DNA of 64,000 nucleotides, from the NCBI GenBank assembly GCA_030602715.1, contig JAUVZD010000001.1:372001-436000 (forward strand). Reading direction: 5' to 3'. This document shows positions 33,796 to 42,055 of the stretch, piece by piece. Both the position numbers and the translations under genes were made by a program. The DNA comes from Candidatus Coatesiibacteriota bacterium. Lineage in GTDB: Bacteria > RBG-13-66-14 > B26-G2 > JAUVZD01. Numbering within the stretch: the first letter of the stretch is position 1; each line of letters opens with the position of its first letter. The notes below the pieces were generated by a model. The model was not told the origin of the DNA. It made no database searches and worked only from the letters and a program-made list of their open reading frames with translations.

Positions 33796-35238
33796 TCACT
33801 TCAGACAGTAGAGATACCCGTCCCAGCTCCCGAAATAGACCCTGCCCCCCACCACACAAGGGGATGAAAACACGTCGTCCCCGGTCTCAAACTCCCAGAT
33901 TAGCTTGCCGCTGTCAGCAGAGAGACAGTAGAGGCGGTCGTCCTCACTGCCCACATAGACCCGCTCATCAACCACACAGGGGGAGGAGAGCACATCATCC
34001 CCGGTCTTAAACTTCCAGATAAGCTCGCCGTCAGCAGAGGACAAGCAGTAAATATGGTCGTCCCTGCTCCCCACATAAACCCGGTCAGCGACCACACAGG
34101 GGGAGGAGACCACTTCACCCCCGGTCTCAAACTTCCAGATTAAACTACCGTCCTCAATTGAGAGACAGTAAATATTACCGTCGTCACTCCCCACATAGAC
34201 CATCTCATCATAAAAACAGGGGGAGGAGCGGACCCAGTCCTCCGCCTTGAACCTCCATGCAAAACCGCCGTCATCGGCGAAAAGACAGAAGATGTCACCT
34301 GCAAAATTTCCAATGAAAACCCTGCTCTTCACAACCAGGGGGGAAGAGAGGTCCCACTCTCCTATCCCAAATCTCCAAATCAGTTCGCCGTCGGCGGCAG
34401 AGAGACAGTAGAGACGGTCATCCCAACTCCCGGCATAGACCCTGCCCTCCACCACAGAGGTAGAGGATATCACCATATCGCCGGTCTTAAACTCCCAGAT
34501 TAATCTGCCGTCGCCAGCCGAGACACAATAAACATAACCGTCGTCACAGCCGAAGTAACACCTCCCGTCCACCACCGCAACTCCAGAATGACAATCGCTA
34601 TCACCCCGTCCCTCCTGATAGGTGGAGAACTGCCAGATGACATTACCGGTCCGGGAATCCACACAGTAGAGCCCATCCCCCTCATCGTCATAACCCGCAT
34701 CCCCTTCCGAGGTAACATATAATCTCCCGTCAACCAGGGCGAAACGATTGCCCAAACCCATGTCCCCCATCGGCGTCTTCCAGGCTAACTCGCCCTCCGG
34801 CAATATTCCCGAATCAACACCGCCCTTGTGAGAGGGCTCAAGCCCAAACATATACCAGTTCGGGGGCGAACCCCCATAAACCGAACTCAAACAGACATCG
34901 CCCTTATAAACCGCCTTCAGCCAGCCCTCAAATCCCTCCACCGTCCTGCACTTCACCCACACTCCATTGCGCTCCATAACCTCTATTCTATCTCCTTTAT
35001 CAAATATGTATTCTCCGTTCACCATCTTGGAATCTAAAGAGCGGGAAACTCTCAAGGACAACCCATCGGCTAAGATATAGAAGAAGGCACTCTTTCCCCC
35101 TTGGTCCTCCCTCCCCTTCCCCTCACAACTCCCCTGCACCACATCGCCGATCTCTCCGTCTGCTTCCTCTCTCTCATATGACACAAACGCCAACATTAGA
35201 AGCAGAACGAACATAACCGGAAATAGACCGTATTTCAT
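33796..35238 (-). CDS. Exported SH3-plus-PQQ beta-propeller protein
   Basis: About 480 aa from the ATG at 35238. Signal sequence LFPVMFVLLLMLAFVSY, a bacterial SH3-like domain (LSLRVSRSLDSKMVNGEYIF with VWVKCRTVEGFEGWL), then seven or eight PQQ-type blades of about 40 residues. Each contains a variant of VVDGRVYVGSDDGYLYCLSA, DGELIWKFKTGD and SSPCV. The blades are nearly identical to one another, suggesting recent internal amplification. It is probably a binding scaffold outside the cytoplasm, like BamB-type propellers, but no partner is evident. It starts about 18 bases after the methyltransferase stop and lies between that gene and the methyltransferase remnant. Confidence 0.85.
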   Translation of the reverse strand: MKYGLFPVMFVLLLMLAFVSYEREEADGEIGDVVQGSCEGKGREDQGGKSAFFYILADGLSLRVSRSLDSKMVNGEYIFDKGDRIEVMERNGVWVKCRTVEGFEGWLKAVYKGDVCLSSVYGGSPPNWYMFGLEPSHKGGVDSGILPEGELAWKTPMGDMGLGNRFALVDGRLYVTSEGDAGYDDEGDGLYCVDSRTGNVIWQFSTYQEGRGDSDCHSGVAVVDGRCYFGCDDGYVYCVSAGDGRLIWEFKTGDMVISSTSVVEGRVYAGSWDDRLYCLSAADGELIWRFGIGEWDLSSPLVVKSRVFIGNFAGDIFCLFADDGGFAWRFKAEDWVRSSPCFYDEMVYVGSDDGNIYCLSIEDGSLIWKFETGGEVVSSPCVVADRVYVGSRDDHIYCLSSADGELIWKFKTGDDVLSSPCVVDERVYVGSEDDRLYCLSADSGKLIWEFETGDDVFSSPCVVGGRVYFGSWDGYLYCLK

Positions 35239-35256
35239 AAACCTTGACAACTCTCA

Positions 35257-36216
35257 TCACCCCTCACATCCACCCCCGACCCTCATCTTTCCAACGACAT
35301 TCCTCTCCCAGAACAAACCGTCCTCGTAACCCTGAATACGCCCATCCTCCTCCGCCATCGCCAGCCGCTTCTCCGCCAGAAGACAGTATTCCAGCTCACG
35401 CTCTATGCCCACATAACGGCGACCCAGCTTCTTGGCGGTAACCGAGGTGGTGCCACTGCCCAGAAACGGGTCCAGGACCACATCGCCGGGGTTGGAGGAG
35501 GCGAGTATCACCCGGGCGAGCAATTTCTCCGGCTTCTGGGTGGGATGGTCGGTGTTCTCCGCCATTGACCAGAAGGGGACGGTCAGGTCGGTCCAGATGT
35601 TGGATGGATGGGTCAGGCGAAAGCCGCCGTCCTTCTCCCTCCGCCAGTCCTTGGGCTCACCCTCTTCGGTGGTATAGGGGGCAATCACCCTCCGCTTCAA
35701 CTTCACGTCCCGAACATTGAAAGTATAATCGTCCGAGACCGTCCCGAACCAGATGTCCTCGCAATTGTTCTTCCAGTTACTGCGAGCCCCCCTTCCCTTC
35801 TCCCGCTCCCAGGTGATGCGATTGCGGACGATGAAGTGTTTTTCCATCACCCCATAGACCGATGTGGAGGTGAACCACTCACTGCAGATATAGACCGAGG
35901 CGGTGGGCTTGAGCAAGCGAAGCATCCGGGAGAGCCAGCCCTCCATCCAGGCGGAATACTCCTCCCCGCCAAGGCGGGGTGAAAAACCGCCTCCGCCGAA
36001 TTTTTTGCTAATGTTATAGGGGGGGTCAATGAAGAGCAGGTCCACACAGGAGGAGGGCAAGAACTCCAGGGCGGAGATAGTATCCTGATGGATGGTGCGG
36101 TCTAAAATTTCTCCGAGTTCGGCTCTTTCCTTCAGGGTCAAGAGATGCCGATTAAGTTCCTCCCGCTCCTCATCGGTCAGGACGATGGTTCGGTTCCTGG
36201 GCGCCCGAGGACCCAA
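35257..36216 (-). CDS. Orphan site-specific DNA methyltransferase (probably adenine)
   Basis: A 319 aa beta-class enzyme: motif IV is IDPPYNISKKFGG, and the SAM-binding motif DPFLGSGTTSVTAKKLGRRYVGIE comes later. DPPY favours N6-adenine. MAENTDHPTQKPEKLLARVI is the usual segment between them. It ends with the tail GRIQGYEDGLFWERNV. No endonuclease gene is adjacent; the closest partner, the ThaI-like enzyme, has its own methyltransferase. It may be regulatory, or the remains of a broken restriction-modification system. Confidence 0.88.
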   Translation of the reverse strand: MGPRAPRNRTIVLTDEEREELNRHLLTLKERAELGEILDRTIHQDTISALEFLPSSCVDLLFIDPPYNISKKFGGGGFSPRLGGEEYSAWMEGWLSRMLRLLKPTASVYICSEWFTSTSVYGVMEKHFIVRNRITWEREKGRGARSNWKNNCEDIWFGTVSDDYTFNVRDVKLKRRVIAPYTTEEGEPKDWRREKDGGFRLTHPSNIWTDLTVPFWSMAENTDHPTQKPEKLLARVILASSNPGDVVLDPFLGSGTTSVTAKKLGRRYVGIERELEYCLLAEKRLAMAEEDGRIQGYEDGLFWERNVVGKMRVGGGCEG

Positions 36217-36238
36217 AGCGTCTCTCCCCGCAATAGAA

Positions 36239-37093
36239 CTAGAAATAGGTTTTAAAGGTCATCGCCAGGGCCCGATACCACTTGCCGGCGTCTTCGCGGT
36301 CCAGAAGTTTGGTCTTATCCTTCTGGTTCTCCAGCAGGTTCATCAGATAGAACTCCACATTGAACTCCGGAGCCACCCGCCAACGGATGCCCAGGTCCAG
36401 AAATCCCCGCTTACCGCCCAGAGAGTAGTCGCTGTTGTCGTTCAAACCCAGGTCATAGTCCAACAGTATCCAGAAGTCCGGGTTGATGGACTTCTCCAGA
36501 GCCGCATAGGCGGTGATACCCCCCTCATCACTGCGCTCGGTAATTGCATAATTGACGCCAATGTGAAAAGCGGTCACCCCCAAAAGAGAGAACTCCTGGC
36601 TGGCTACCAGGAAGAAGCCCTTGGATTTTACCTGATAGCGGCTGAAGTCCTCACTGACCCCCTCCCCCTTCAGTTTAAAGGGATTGACCCCGTCCAACCA
36701 GGGACCGAAACCCTGGTCATCGTAGCCGAAGCAGACCGCCGGGACGATACTGTTCCCCTGGGTGATGGATATCTTCACCAGAAAGCCCGGTCGGGGATTC
36801 CAGTCCGGTGGACCATAGCCGATGACATTTGAACCGCCGTAGGAGATACCCAGGGTCAGATGATTGGTCAGCCCCAGCTCCCCACGGAAGAGGAAGGGCA
36901 AAAGACGGAGCCCCAGCTCCCAACTCCCTTTCTCCTTGGTCCAGGCGGTGGGGCTGTTGATGACCCTCCCCTCGCCGTAGGGAATGTAGCGTCCGCCCAG
37001 GGTGGTTCCGCTCTCCACCTGAGCCGGGGCTTCCAGTGATGAAATGGATATCACAAAAATTGCCAGAAGTAACCCGCCTAAAATTCTCTGCAT
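36239..37093 (-). CDS. Outer-membrane barrel-like protein
   Basis: A 284 aa protein with signal peptide (ILGGLLLAIFVISISSLEAPAQ) and alternating strands through to an aromatic C-terminus (MTFKTYF), typical of small outer-membrane barrels. Segments such as RGELGLTNHLTLGISYGG and GGKRGFLDLGIRWRVAPEFN suggest about ten to twelve strands. No named family recognised. It has its own promoter and is followed at 22 bases by the orphan methyltransferase. Confidence 0.7.
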   Translation of the reverse strand: MQRILGGLLLAIFVISISSLEAPAQVESGTTLGGRYIPYGEGRVINSPTAWTKEKGSWELGLRLLPFLFRGELGLTNHLTLGISYGGSNVIGYGPPDWNPRPGFLVKISITQGNSIVPAVCFGYDDQGFGPWLDGVNPFKLKGEGVSEDFSRYQVKSKGFFLVASQEFSLLGVTAFHIGVNYAITERSDEGGITAYAALEKSINPDFWILLDYDLGLNDNSDYSLGGKRGFLDLGIRWRVAPEFNVEFYLMNLLENQKDKTKLLDREDAGKWYRALAMTFKTYF

Positions 37094-37126
37094 CTCACAC
37101 TCCCCCGTTTTTTTGTGGTTTTAGGA

Positions 37127-37155
37127 ATTATATTGATTTTACACCTGAAAGTCAA
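37127..37155 (-). promoter_or_regulatory. Promoter of the barrel-protein gene
   Basis: Minus-strand TTGACT (37155-37150), 17-base spacer, TATAAT (37132-37127). Confidence 0.75.
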
Positions 37156-37184
37156 GCCATTATAATTTGGGCGGTAAAAGGAAA

Positions 37185-37201
37185 GGCGGTTCTATACCGC
37201 C
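37185..37201 (-). terminator. Terminator after the CNNM-type gene
   Basis: Stem GGCGGT / ACCGCC with a five-base loop, followed on the minus strand by TTTCCTTTTA, 36 bases after the stop codon at 37238. Confidence 0.65.
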
Positions 37202-37237
37202 ATATGTGCCTCATTACATATCCGCCCTGGAATGTGC

Positions 37238-38506
37238 TTACTTCCCCTCACCTGCCTCCTTATTCCGTCCTCGTCCCCTCTCCTCTTCCTCTGTGGTGGC
37301 AATTATCGCCCATCTCACCCGGCGCTCATCGGCATCCTTAATCTCAATGGAGACGTTATCCTCCTGGATAACCTCCCCCGGCAGAGGAACCCTCTCCAGT
37401 TGTTGGAGGATGTAACCCCCAAGCGACTCAAAATCCTCGCTGGGAAGGTCTATGCCCAAAGCCTCGTTCAGCTCTTCAATATCTATCTTGGCGTTGACCA
37501 GATAACGACCGTCGCCCAACCTCTTCACCAACGGCTCCTCAAAGTCATACTCGTCCTGAATCTCCCCCACAATCTCCTCCATTATGTCCTCAATAGTTAC
37601 AATACCGGCGGTTCCACCGTATTCATCTACCACGATAGCCATCTGTATCTTATCCCTCTGGAACTCACTGAGCAGTTGGTTTACCCGCTTGGTTTTGGGG
37701 ACGAAATACGGCTGGCGAAGATAGTCCCCCAGCTTTCCCCCCTGCTTCTTGATCCGCAAGAGCAGGTCTTTGGCGTGGATGATGCCGATGATGTTATCTA
37801 TAGTCTCCTCATAAATGGGAATGCGAGAGTGTCCGCTCTCTATGATCAAATCCTCAATCTCCTCCACCGGGGTCTCAATATCCGCCGCCACTAAGTCAAT
37901 GCGGGGGACCATAATCTCCTTGGTCTGGGTGTCACGGAAATCTACGATACCCCGAATCATCTCCTTCTCCTGCTCTGCCAGGGGCTGTTGGTCATCGGCG
38001 TAATCCAGAAACTCGGAGAGGTCCTCCCGGCTATCAATCAAGTCGGGACGATAGTCCTCTCGTAAAAAGAAAGCCTCAAGAGAACTGCCCAATACCCGTG
38101 CCAGCCAAGCCAGGGGAAATATGAGGAAGGATAACAGGAAGAAGGGATATACCAAAATTTCCAGCAATCTGAAATTCTGGAACATCCGTCCCAATTGGTG
38201 GGCAAGATGGCGGACGACGACCAGAACGCCAGCCAGAGCGGAAGCGAGCGCCAATCCGCTGAACAGCCAGTCAAGTCTGAATAAAGGAAGGAATAGCGAA
38301 ATCAAAAAGAGGGCGGCGACCGTCTCCAGCAAACGCATAAAGAATACCACCTGGAAACGAAAGCGTCCCCAAATTGATTTTATCTTACCGTTCTTTTTGG
38401 AGGAATTTTCCCGAAAGAGGACATACGGCTCAAGGAATGAAGCCAGGAAGAAGAGCAAGAACCAGGCTATAATCTGAATATATATGGGCAACTCATCTAA
38501 GCCCAA
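37238..38506 (-). CDS. CNNM/CorC-family transporter (hemolysin-like, CBS domains)
   Basis: A 422 aa membrane protein: four hydrophobic segments to about residue 150, a CBS pair (IMVPRIDLVAADIETPVEEIEDLIIESGHSRIPIYEETIDNIIGI and VNQLLSEFQRDKIQMAIVVDEYGGTAGIVTIEDIMEEIVGEI) and a C-terminal CorC/HlyC domain with YILQQLERVPLPGE. This family is linked to divalent-cation (Mg2+/Co2+) efflux; the 'hemolysin' name is historical. The N-terminal DUF21-type region is less conserved than usual. Confidence 0.85.
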   Translation of the reverse strand: MGLDELPIYIQIIAWFLLFFLASFLEPYVLFRENSSKKNGKIKSIWGRFRFQVVFFMRLLETVAALFLISLFLPLFRLDWLFSGLALASALAGVLVVVRHLAHQLGRMFQNFRLLEILVYPFFLLSFLIFPLAWLARVLGSSLEAFFLREDYRPDLIDSREDLSEFLDYADDQQPLAEQEKEMIRGIVDFRDTQTKEIMVPRIDLVAADIETPVEEIEDLIIESGHSRIPIYEETIDNIIGIIHAKDLLLRIKKQGGKLGDYLRQPYFVPKTKRVNQLLSEFQRDKIQMAIVVDEYGGTAGIVTIEDIMEEIVGEIQDEYDFEEPLVKRLGDGRYLVNAKIDIEELNEALGIDLPSEDFESLGGYILQQLERVPLPGEVIQEDNVSIEIKDADERRVRWAIIATTEEEERGRGRNKEAGEGK

Positions 38507-38541
38507 AAGTTAAGGCACCTCCTTTAGCATTTTAGCCAATA

Positions 38542-38916
38542 TCAGTCCAGGTAGAGGTATTTTCCCGCCAGTTCCTCATCAAAGTCAAAGACATCTGTGA
38601 AATCCTCAACGCTGTCCTGCTCGGTCTTGCCCATCAGTCCGTTCTCAACCAGGGTGAAAACGATATTTCCAAAGTCAACGGTCTCCTTTATACCCCAATT
38701 GCGCAGAACATCAGCAGCCAAAGGACCGAAGAGCTCCTTAGCATAACGACTGATACCTGAGAGAAACTCCCTTCCGCTAATATGCCGTTTCTCATCAAGT
38801 AAATTCAAGGTGTAAGATAAAGCTGCCAGGACAAACCCGTATGCTTCTATCCTATAACGGCCGTCCTCTCTTAGAATCTTGTTCAAGACAAGCTTTATCT
38901 TCAAGCTATTGAACAT
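38542..38916 (-). CDS. Minf_1886 family conserved protein
   Basis: A 124 aa cytoplasmic protein that follows the family pattern: YGFVLAALSYTLNLLDEKRHISGREFLSGI, LFGPLAADVLRNWGIKETVDFGNIVFTLVENGLMGKTEQDSVEDF. The family is widespread in Verrucomicrobia, Planctomycetes and candidate phyla and has no known function. It has a good promoter of its own and lies 35 bases upstream of the CNNM gene, so the two may be co-transcribed. Confidence 0.85.
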   Translation of the reverse strand: MFNSLKIKLVLNKILREDGRYRIEAYGFVLAALSYTLNLLDEKRHISGREFLSGISRYAKELFGPLAADVLRNWGIKETVDFGNIVFTLVENGLMGKTEQDSVEDFTDVFDFDEELAGKYLYLD

Positions 38917-38948
38917 CTCTCCCTCACTGTGTATCCAAACCCAAGATT

Positions 38949-38977
38949 ATCATAACACCAAAACAATGAAAAATCAA
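38949..38977 (-). promoter_or_regulatory. Promoter of the Minf_1886 gene
   Basis: Minus-strand TTGATT (38977-38972), 17-base spacer, TATGAT (38954-38949), about 33 bases before the start codon. Confidence 0.65.
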
Positions 38978-39113
38978 GCAAGAAAAGACATCCCTCAAAG
39001 CACTTCCCCCAAAACCAGGGCAAACTCCATACCGGCACTCAAAATCAACCATACCACAATTTCAGCCCCTTTACGATTTTCCAAGACACAATCTTCACGC
39101 TTCCAGCCCCGGC

Positions 39114-40394
39114 TCAGTCCCTCTCCCTCAATCCTCGCACCTCCTTCAGCTCACGGCTCATGGAGCCCAAGGGGTTCCGCGACGGGGGCACATGGTATAA
39201 CCTCAGAGGTGCGGAAAGCGAGCTCGCCCAGCAGACGGTGAACTCACCAAAGCGGTCGTTCAGCTTATCTATCGCCGAAATCAGCGCCTTGCGTTTGCGC
39301 TCTCTGGCGAAGAGGGGGCGACTCTCCCCGCCGACCGCCAACAGGCTCACGCTCACCCCCACCAGCCGCACCGCCCGATGCCTGATGCTTATGCGGGAGA
39401 GAACCCGAAGCGCAGTCCGGTATATCTCCCCTCCCTCGTCCACATAGTACTTCATGGTGGTGAAGCGGGTGACGGTCTCAAAGTCCTTGAAGCGCAGGGT
39501 CAGCGCCACCCGCCGTCCCCGGTAGCCCTTCATGCGCAGGCGCCGTCCCACCTGCTCGGAGAGACCCAGCATCACCCCCCGCACCACCGCCGGGTCATAA
39601 GTGTCTGCCCGCAGGGTGATGGAATGACCCACGCTCTTGGCGTCCTCGGGGCGATAGTAGGGCACCAGCGGAGTGTCGTCCCGCCCCTGCCCCATCAGCT
39701 TCAGCCGCTCACCGTTTATGCCGAAAATTCCCCTCAGCACCCGCACCGGGAACCGCCCCAGCTCCCCGCAGGTGTGGACGCCCCGGGCGCCGAGATGGAC
39801 GCCCAGCCTCCTGCCGATACCGGGCATCTCCTCAACTGGAAGCTCCTCCAATACCTTAGGCAAATCCTGGCGGGAAAAGACGGTGCGCCCCCTCGGCTTG
39901 ACCCAGCCGGAGGCAAGCTTTGCCATCAGCTTGTTGGGAGCCAAGCCCACCGAGCAAGGCAGTTCCAGCTCCCTGCTCACCGCAGAGAAGACCTCCTCCG
40001 CCAGTGCGGTTGCGCCCTTCCTCCCCCCGCCCCGCTCCGCCACCGCCCGGCTCGCCTCCAGATAGAGCTCGTCTATGGAGGCGACCTCCACCTCCGGTCC
40101 GAAGCGCTCCAGCAGCGCCAGCAGGCGGGAGAGGGTGGAGATGTAGCGGGCCGGGTTTCCGCAGACCACCACCAGATGGGGGCAGAGCCTCCTGGCGTCG
40201 CCTACGGGCATCCCCGCCTTGATGCCGTATTCCCGCGCCGGATAGCTGGCGGTAGCCACCACCGAGCGCCCCTTGGGGTCGCCGGTCACCACCAGGGGCT
40301 TCCCTTTCAGCGCGGGATTGACCTTCTCCTCAATGGAGGCGAAGCAGGCGTTCATATCCAGATGAAGAATCCAGCGTGGCGGTTGCTCAGACAT
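39114..40394 (-). CDS. dinB: DNA polymerase IV (Y family)
   Basis: Translesion polymerase. Catalytic residues are D13 in LHLDMNACFASIEE and D108-E109 in VASIDELYLEAS (the common form is SIDEAYLD, so the Ala-to-Leu and Asp-to-Glu variants are mild). Further landmarks: GRSVVATASYPAREYGIKAGMP, GLAPNKLMAKLAS and the helix-hairpin-helix LPVEEMPGIGRRLG. The little-finger domain is complete. The last 25 residues (PLGSMSRELKEVRGLRERD) are not typical. Its promoter shares a motif with lexA, so it is probably SOS-controlled. Confidence 0.93.
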   Translation of the reverse strand: MSEQPPRWILHLDMNACFASIEEKVNPALKGKPLVVTGDPKGRSVVATASYPAREYGIKAGMPVGDARRLCPHLVVVCGNPARYISTLSRLLALLERFGPEVEVASIDELYLEASRAVAERGGGRKGATALAEEVFSAVSRELELPCSVGLAPNKLMAKLASGWVKPRGRTVFSRQDLPKVLEELPVEEMPGIGRRLGVHLGARGVHTCGELGRFPVRVLRGIFGINGERLKLMGQGRDDTPLVPYYRPEDAKSVGHSITLRADTYDPAVVRGVMLGLSEQVGRRLRMKGYRGRRVALTLRFKDFETVTRFTTMKYYVDEGGEIYRTALRVLSRISIRHRAVRLVGVSVSLLAVGGESRPLFARERKRKALISAIDKLNDRFGEFTVCWASSLSAPLRLYHVPPSRNPLGSMSRELKEVRGLRERD

Positions 40395-40403
40395 AAGAAC
40401 CCC

Positions 40404-40429
40404 CTCCCCCCCGCCAGAGGCGGGGGAGA
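40404..40429. repeat. GC-rich hairpin of the CCCCCGCC-GGCGGGGG type
   Basis: CTCCCCC-CGCC / GGCG-GGGGAG with an AGA loop, lying in the dinB leader between promoter and start codon. Similar hairpins occur at about 60750, 62080 and 63302. Confidence 0.55.
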
Positions 40430-40435
40430 GAGGAT

Positions 40436-40464
40436 ATTATACTCTACATTTGTTGAGCTGTCAA
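40436..40464 (-). promoter_or_regulatory. dinB promoter with candidate LexA operator
   Basis: Minus-strand TTGACA (40464-40459) and TATAAT (40441-40436), a perfect consensus with 17-base spacing. The whole spacer reads GCTCAACAAATGTAGAG, which matches 14 of 17 bases of a sequence over the lexA -10 region (45183-45199). A repressor bound here would block RNA polymerase. Confidence 0.75.
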
Positions 40465-40527
40465 GGGGGAAAATGGGGGACAAGGTATAGTAGACTATTG
40501 AAGAAAACTTGACTAGTATGGAGGATT

Positions 40528-40608
40528 GTGTTATCTTTGTTAAAAATATTTGAAGATTTATCTAAAGAACATGATAGAATTGCTAATTGTAACTTTAGGA
40601 GAAAATGA
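40528..40608 (+). CDS. Possible 26-codon leader ORF of the EVE-nuclease operon
   Basis: GTG with GGAGG three bases upstream, encoding about 26 residues (core SLLKIFEDLSKEHDRIANCN) and ending in TGA that overlaps the ATG of the next gene as ATGA. The overlap suggests translational coupling. It could be a small regulatory peptide, a leader, or the remnant of a larger gene. Confidence 0.3.
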   Translation: MLSLLKIFEDLSKEHDRIANCNFRRK

Positions 40609-41015
40609 TGATTAAAAAACTCTCAACTTCAGATCCATATAAGTCTATGTGTAGCGATTTATATTCGTTAGGAATATTTGACAAAGTTATCAATGGACTA
40701 CTATCAATAACGGAAAAGAATGACACAGATCAAACGATAATAATTGAGAGGAAATTTACAAATAACTCTGGAATTGATATAAGTTTTGGATATTACTTCA
40801 TTCAATGCCTAAATTCCCCCTGTGAGGAAGAACATCTAAAGCATTTCCGAGGTTCTTTGGAAACCTTTGTAAAACGAAAAACAAAATGTAACTATATGGA
40901 GGTAGAACCAATTGTTATTGCTCCGGAATATAGCGATGTTGTTATTAATTTTATTGACCAATATAACAGGATACAAAGGAGAAAACCAATAAAACTATTT
41001 AGATATGGAGAATAA
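40605..41015 (+). CDS. Uncharacterised protein, first gene of the EVE-nuclease operon
   Basis: A 136 aa AT-rich gene with AGGAGAAA before the ATG. The sequence contains YSLGIFDKVINGLLSITEKN, TIIIERKFTNNSGIDISFGY and EPIVIAPEYSDVVINFIDQY; the last is a common pattern in nuclease-like or DNA-binding accessory proteins, but I recognise no family. It ends two bases before the next start. The position suggests an accessory or specificity role in the restriction-modification-like operon. Confidence 0.6.
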   Translation: MMIKKLSTSDPYKSMCSDLYSLGIFDKVINGLLSITEKNDTDQTIIIERKFTNNSGIDISFGYYFIQCLNSPCEEEHLKHFRGSLETFVKRKTKCNYMEVEPIVIAPEYSDVVINFIDQYNRIQRRKPIKLFRYGE

Positions 41016-41017
41016 CT

Positions 41018-42055
41018 ATGGGTTCCTTCATTTGTGCCATTTCAGAAAGAGACTGGAAAATATCAAGAATTAAAGGTATTTATGGCAATAAAATGGGTAA
41101 ACTTAGTAGAGATGGGTCATACCGTGAATTTCCACTTACAACAAAATACTCTATTATAAGGGACCTTGTTGGAATGCAAAAAGGAGACAAGATCTTTTTT
41201 CATGTTATAGGCGATAGCAGCGTCCATGGTATCTACATTGTTCGTGAGGAACCCTTTTATGACACTTCAAAAATTTGGAAGGATGACCACGAAATATTTC
41301 CATATCGATTTCTCTTCAAGCCTCACCCTAAATACAAACATCTTTGCAAACAAGATGCGAGTATTTCAGTTATTGATTTCTATGAAGTAATCGAACAGCG
41401 TATTATTTGGTCTTTGGCCACTCTTGAAAACGAAAGGAATATTGAAGCGCGTAGCGTTCGTAAAATTGAAGACGGGAAAGAGACAAAGGAGATCCTGAAG
41501 CTTCTTCATAGAGATTTCATCATTAACCGAATTAGCACTAATATCAAATTTTTTCCTATTAAATTACCCACCAATGCTAAACCCCTCAGAGATTGCATTC
41601 AAGATATTGGTCGATTTGAGAATTCCATCAAAGCATTGTTTATGTATAAAATTGGGCAAAATGAACCATCTATTGTCAATATTTTTGGAGCAGTATCTGA
41701 CTTTATGAATGAAGTATTTATTGCCCAAACTACTAGAAAAAGCATCGACATCCTTTGCATTCAAAATAATAAACCTAATTCAAGAAGATATATCATTTGC
41801 GAGTTTAAAACTGACAAATGCGATATAAAAAGCCTTAGTCAGCTCCTTTATTATACGGATCTGTTTAAAAGAAGGGATTTTGTAGACATAGCTAATGATG
41901 TAATATTTGGGTGCCTGATCGGTAAGCGTTTTGATCCTGAAGTCATAGAATTTTCCAAGAAAAGAAATTCTTATGGCATAAACGGTAGTATTTTCCTAAT
42001 TGAATATACACCAATTGAAAAAGGAACGGATGCAGCTTTCAGGAGGATAGCCTAA
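41018..42055 (+). CDS. Putative EVE-domain / PD-(D/E)XK nuclease fusion
   Basis: A 345 aa protein. Residues 1-125 look like an EVE/PUA-type domain, the fold that reads modified bases: FICAISERDWKISRIKGIYG, MQKGDKIFFHVIGDSSVHGI, FYDTSKIWKDDHEIFPYRFL. Residues 200-310 look like a PD-(D/E)XK or NucS/DUF91-like nuclease core, with E232, D244 (SIDILCIQN) and E262-x-K264 (YIICEFKTDK), then the helix SLSQLLYYTDLF. Together this suggests a nuclease that senses base modification or sequence. The stop codon overlaps the start of the methyltransferase gene. Family calls are from motif recognition only. Confidence 0.65.
   Translation: MGSFICAISERDWKISRIKGIYGNKMGKLSRDGSYREFPLTTKYSIIRDLVGMQKGDKIFFHVIGDSSVHGIYIVREEPFYDTSKIWKDDHEIFPYRFLFKPHPKYKHLCKQDASISVIDFYEVIEQRIIWSLATLENERNIEARSVRKIEDGKETKEILKLLHRDFIINRISTNIKFFPIKLPTNAKPLRDCIQDIGRFENSIKALFMYKIGQNEPSIVNIFGAVSDFMNEVFIAQTTRKSIDILCIQNNKPNSRRYIICEFKTDKCDIKSLSQLLYYTDLFKRRDFVDIANDVIFGCLIGKRFDPEVIEFSKKRNSYGINGSIFLIEYTPIEKGTDAAFRRIA

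Noticed and set aside
33796-35250. Regular 120-base periodicity considered as CRISPR or tandem satellite DNA
   Set aside because: The period equals one propeller blade and the frame is open throughout; there are no short identical repeats with unique spacers. No CRISPR array or cas gene was seen in the window.
39378-40490. Plus-strand open frame of 370 codons opposite dinB
   Set aside because: Rich in His, Pro and Gln, without recognisable motifs, and wholly antisense to a complete Y-family polymerase.
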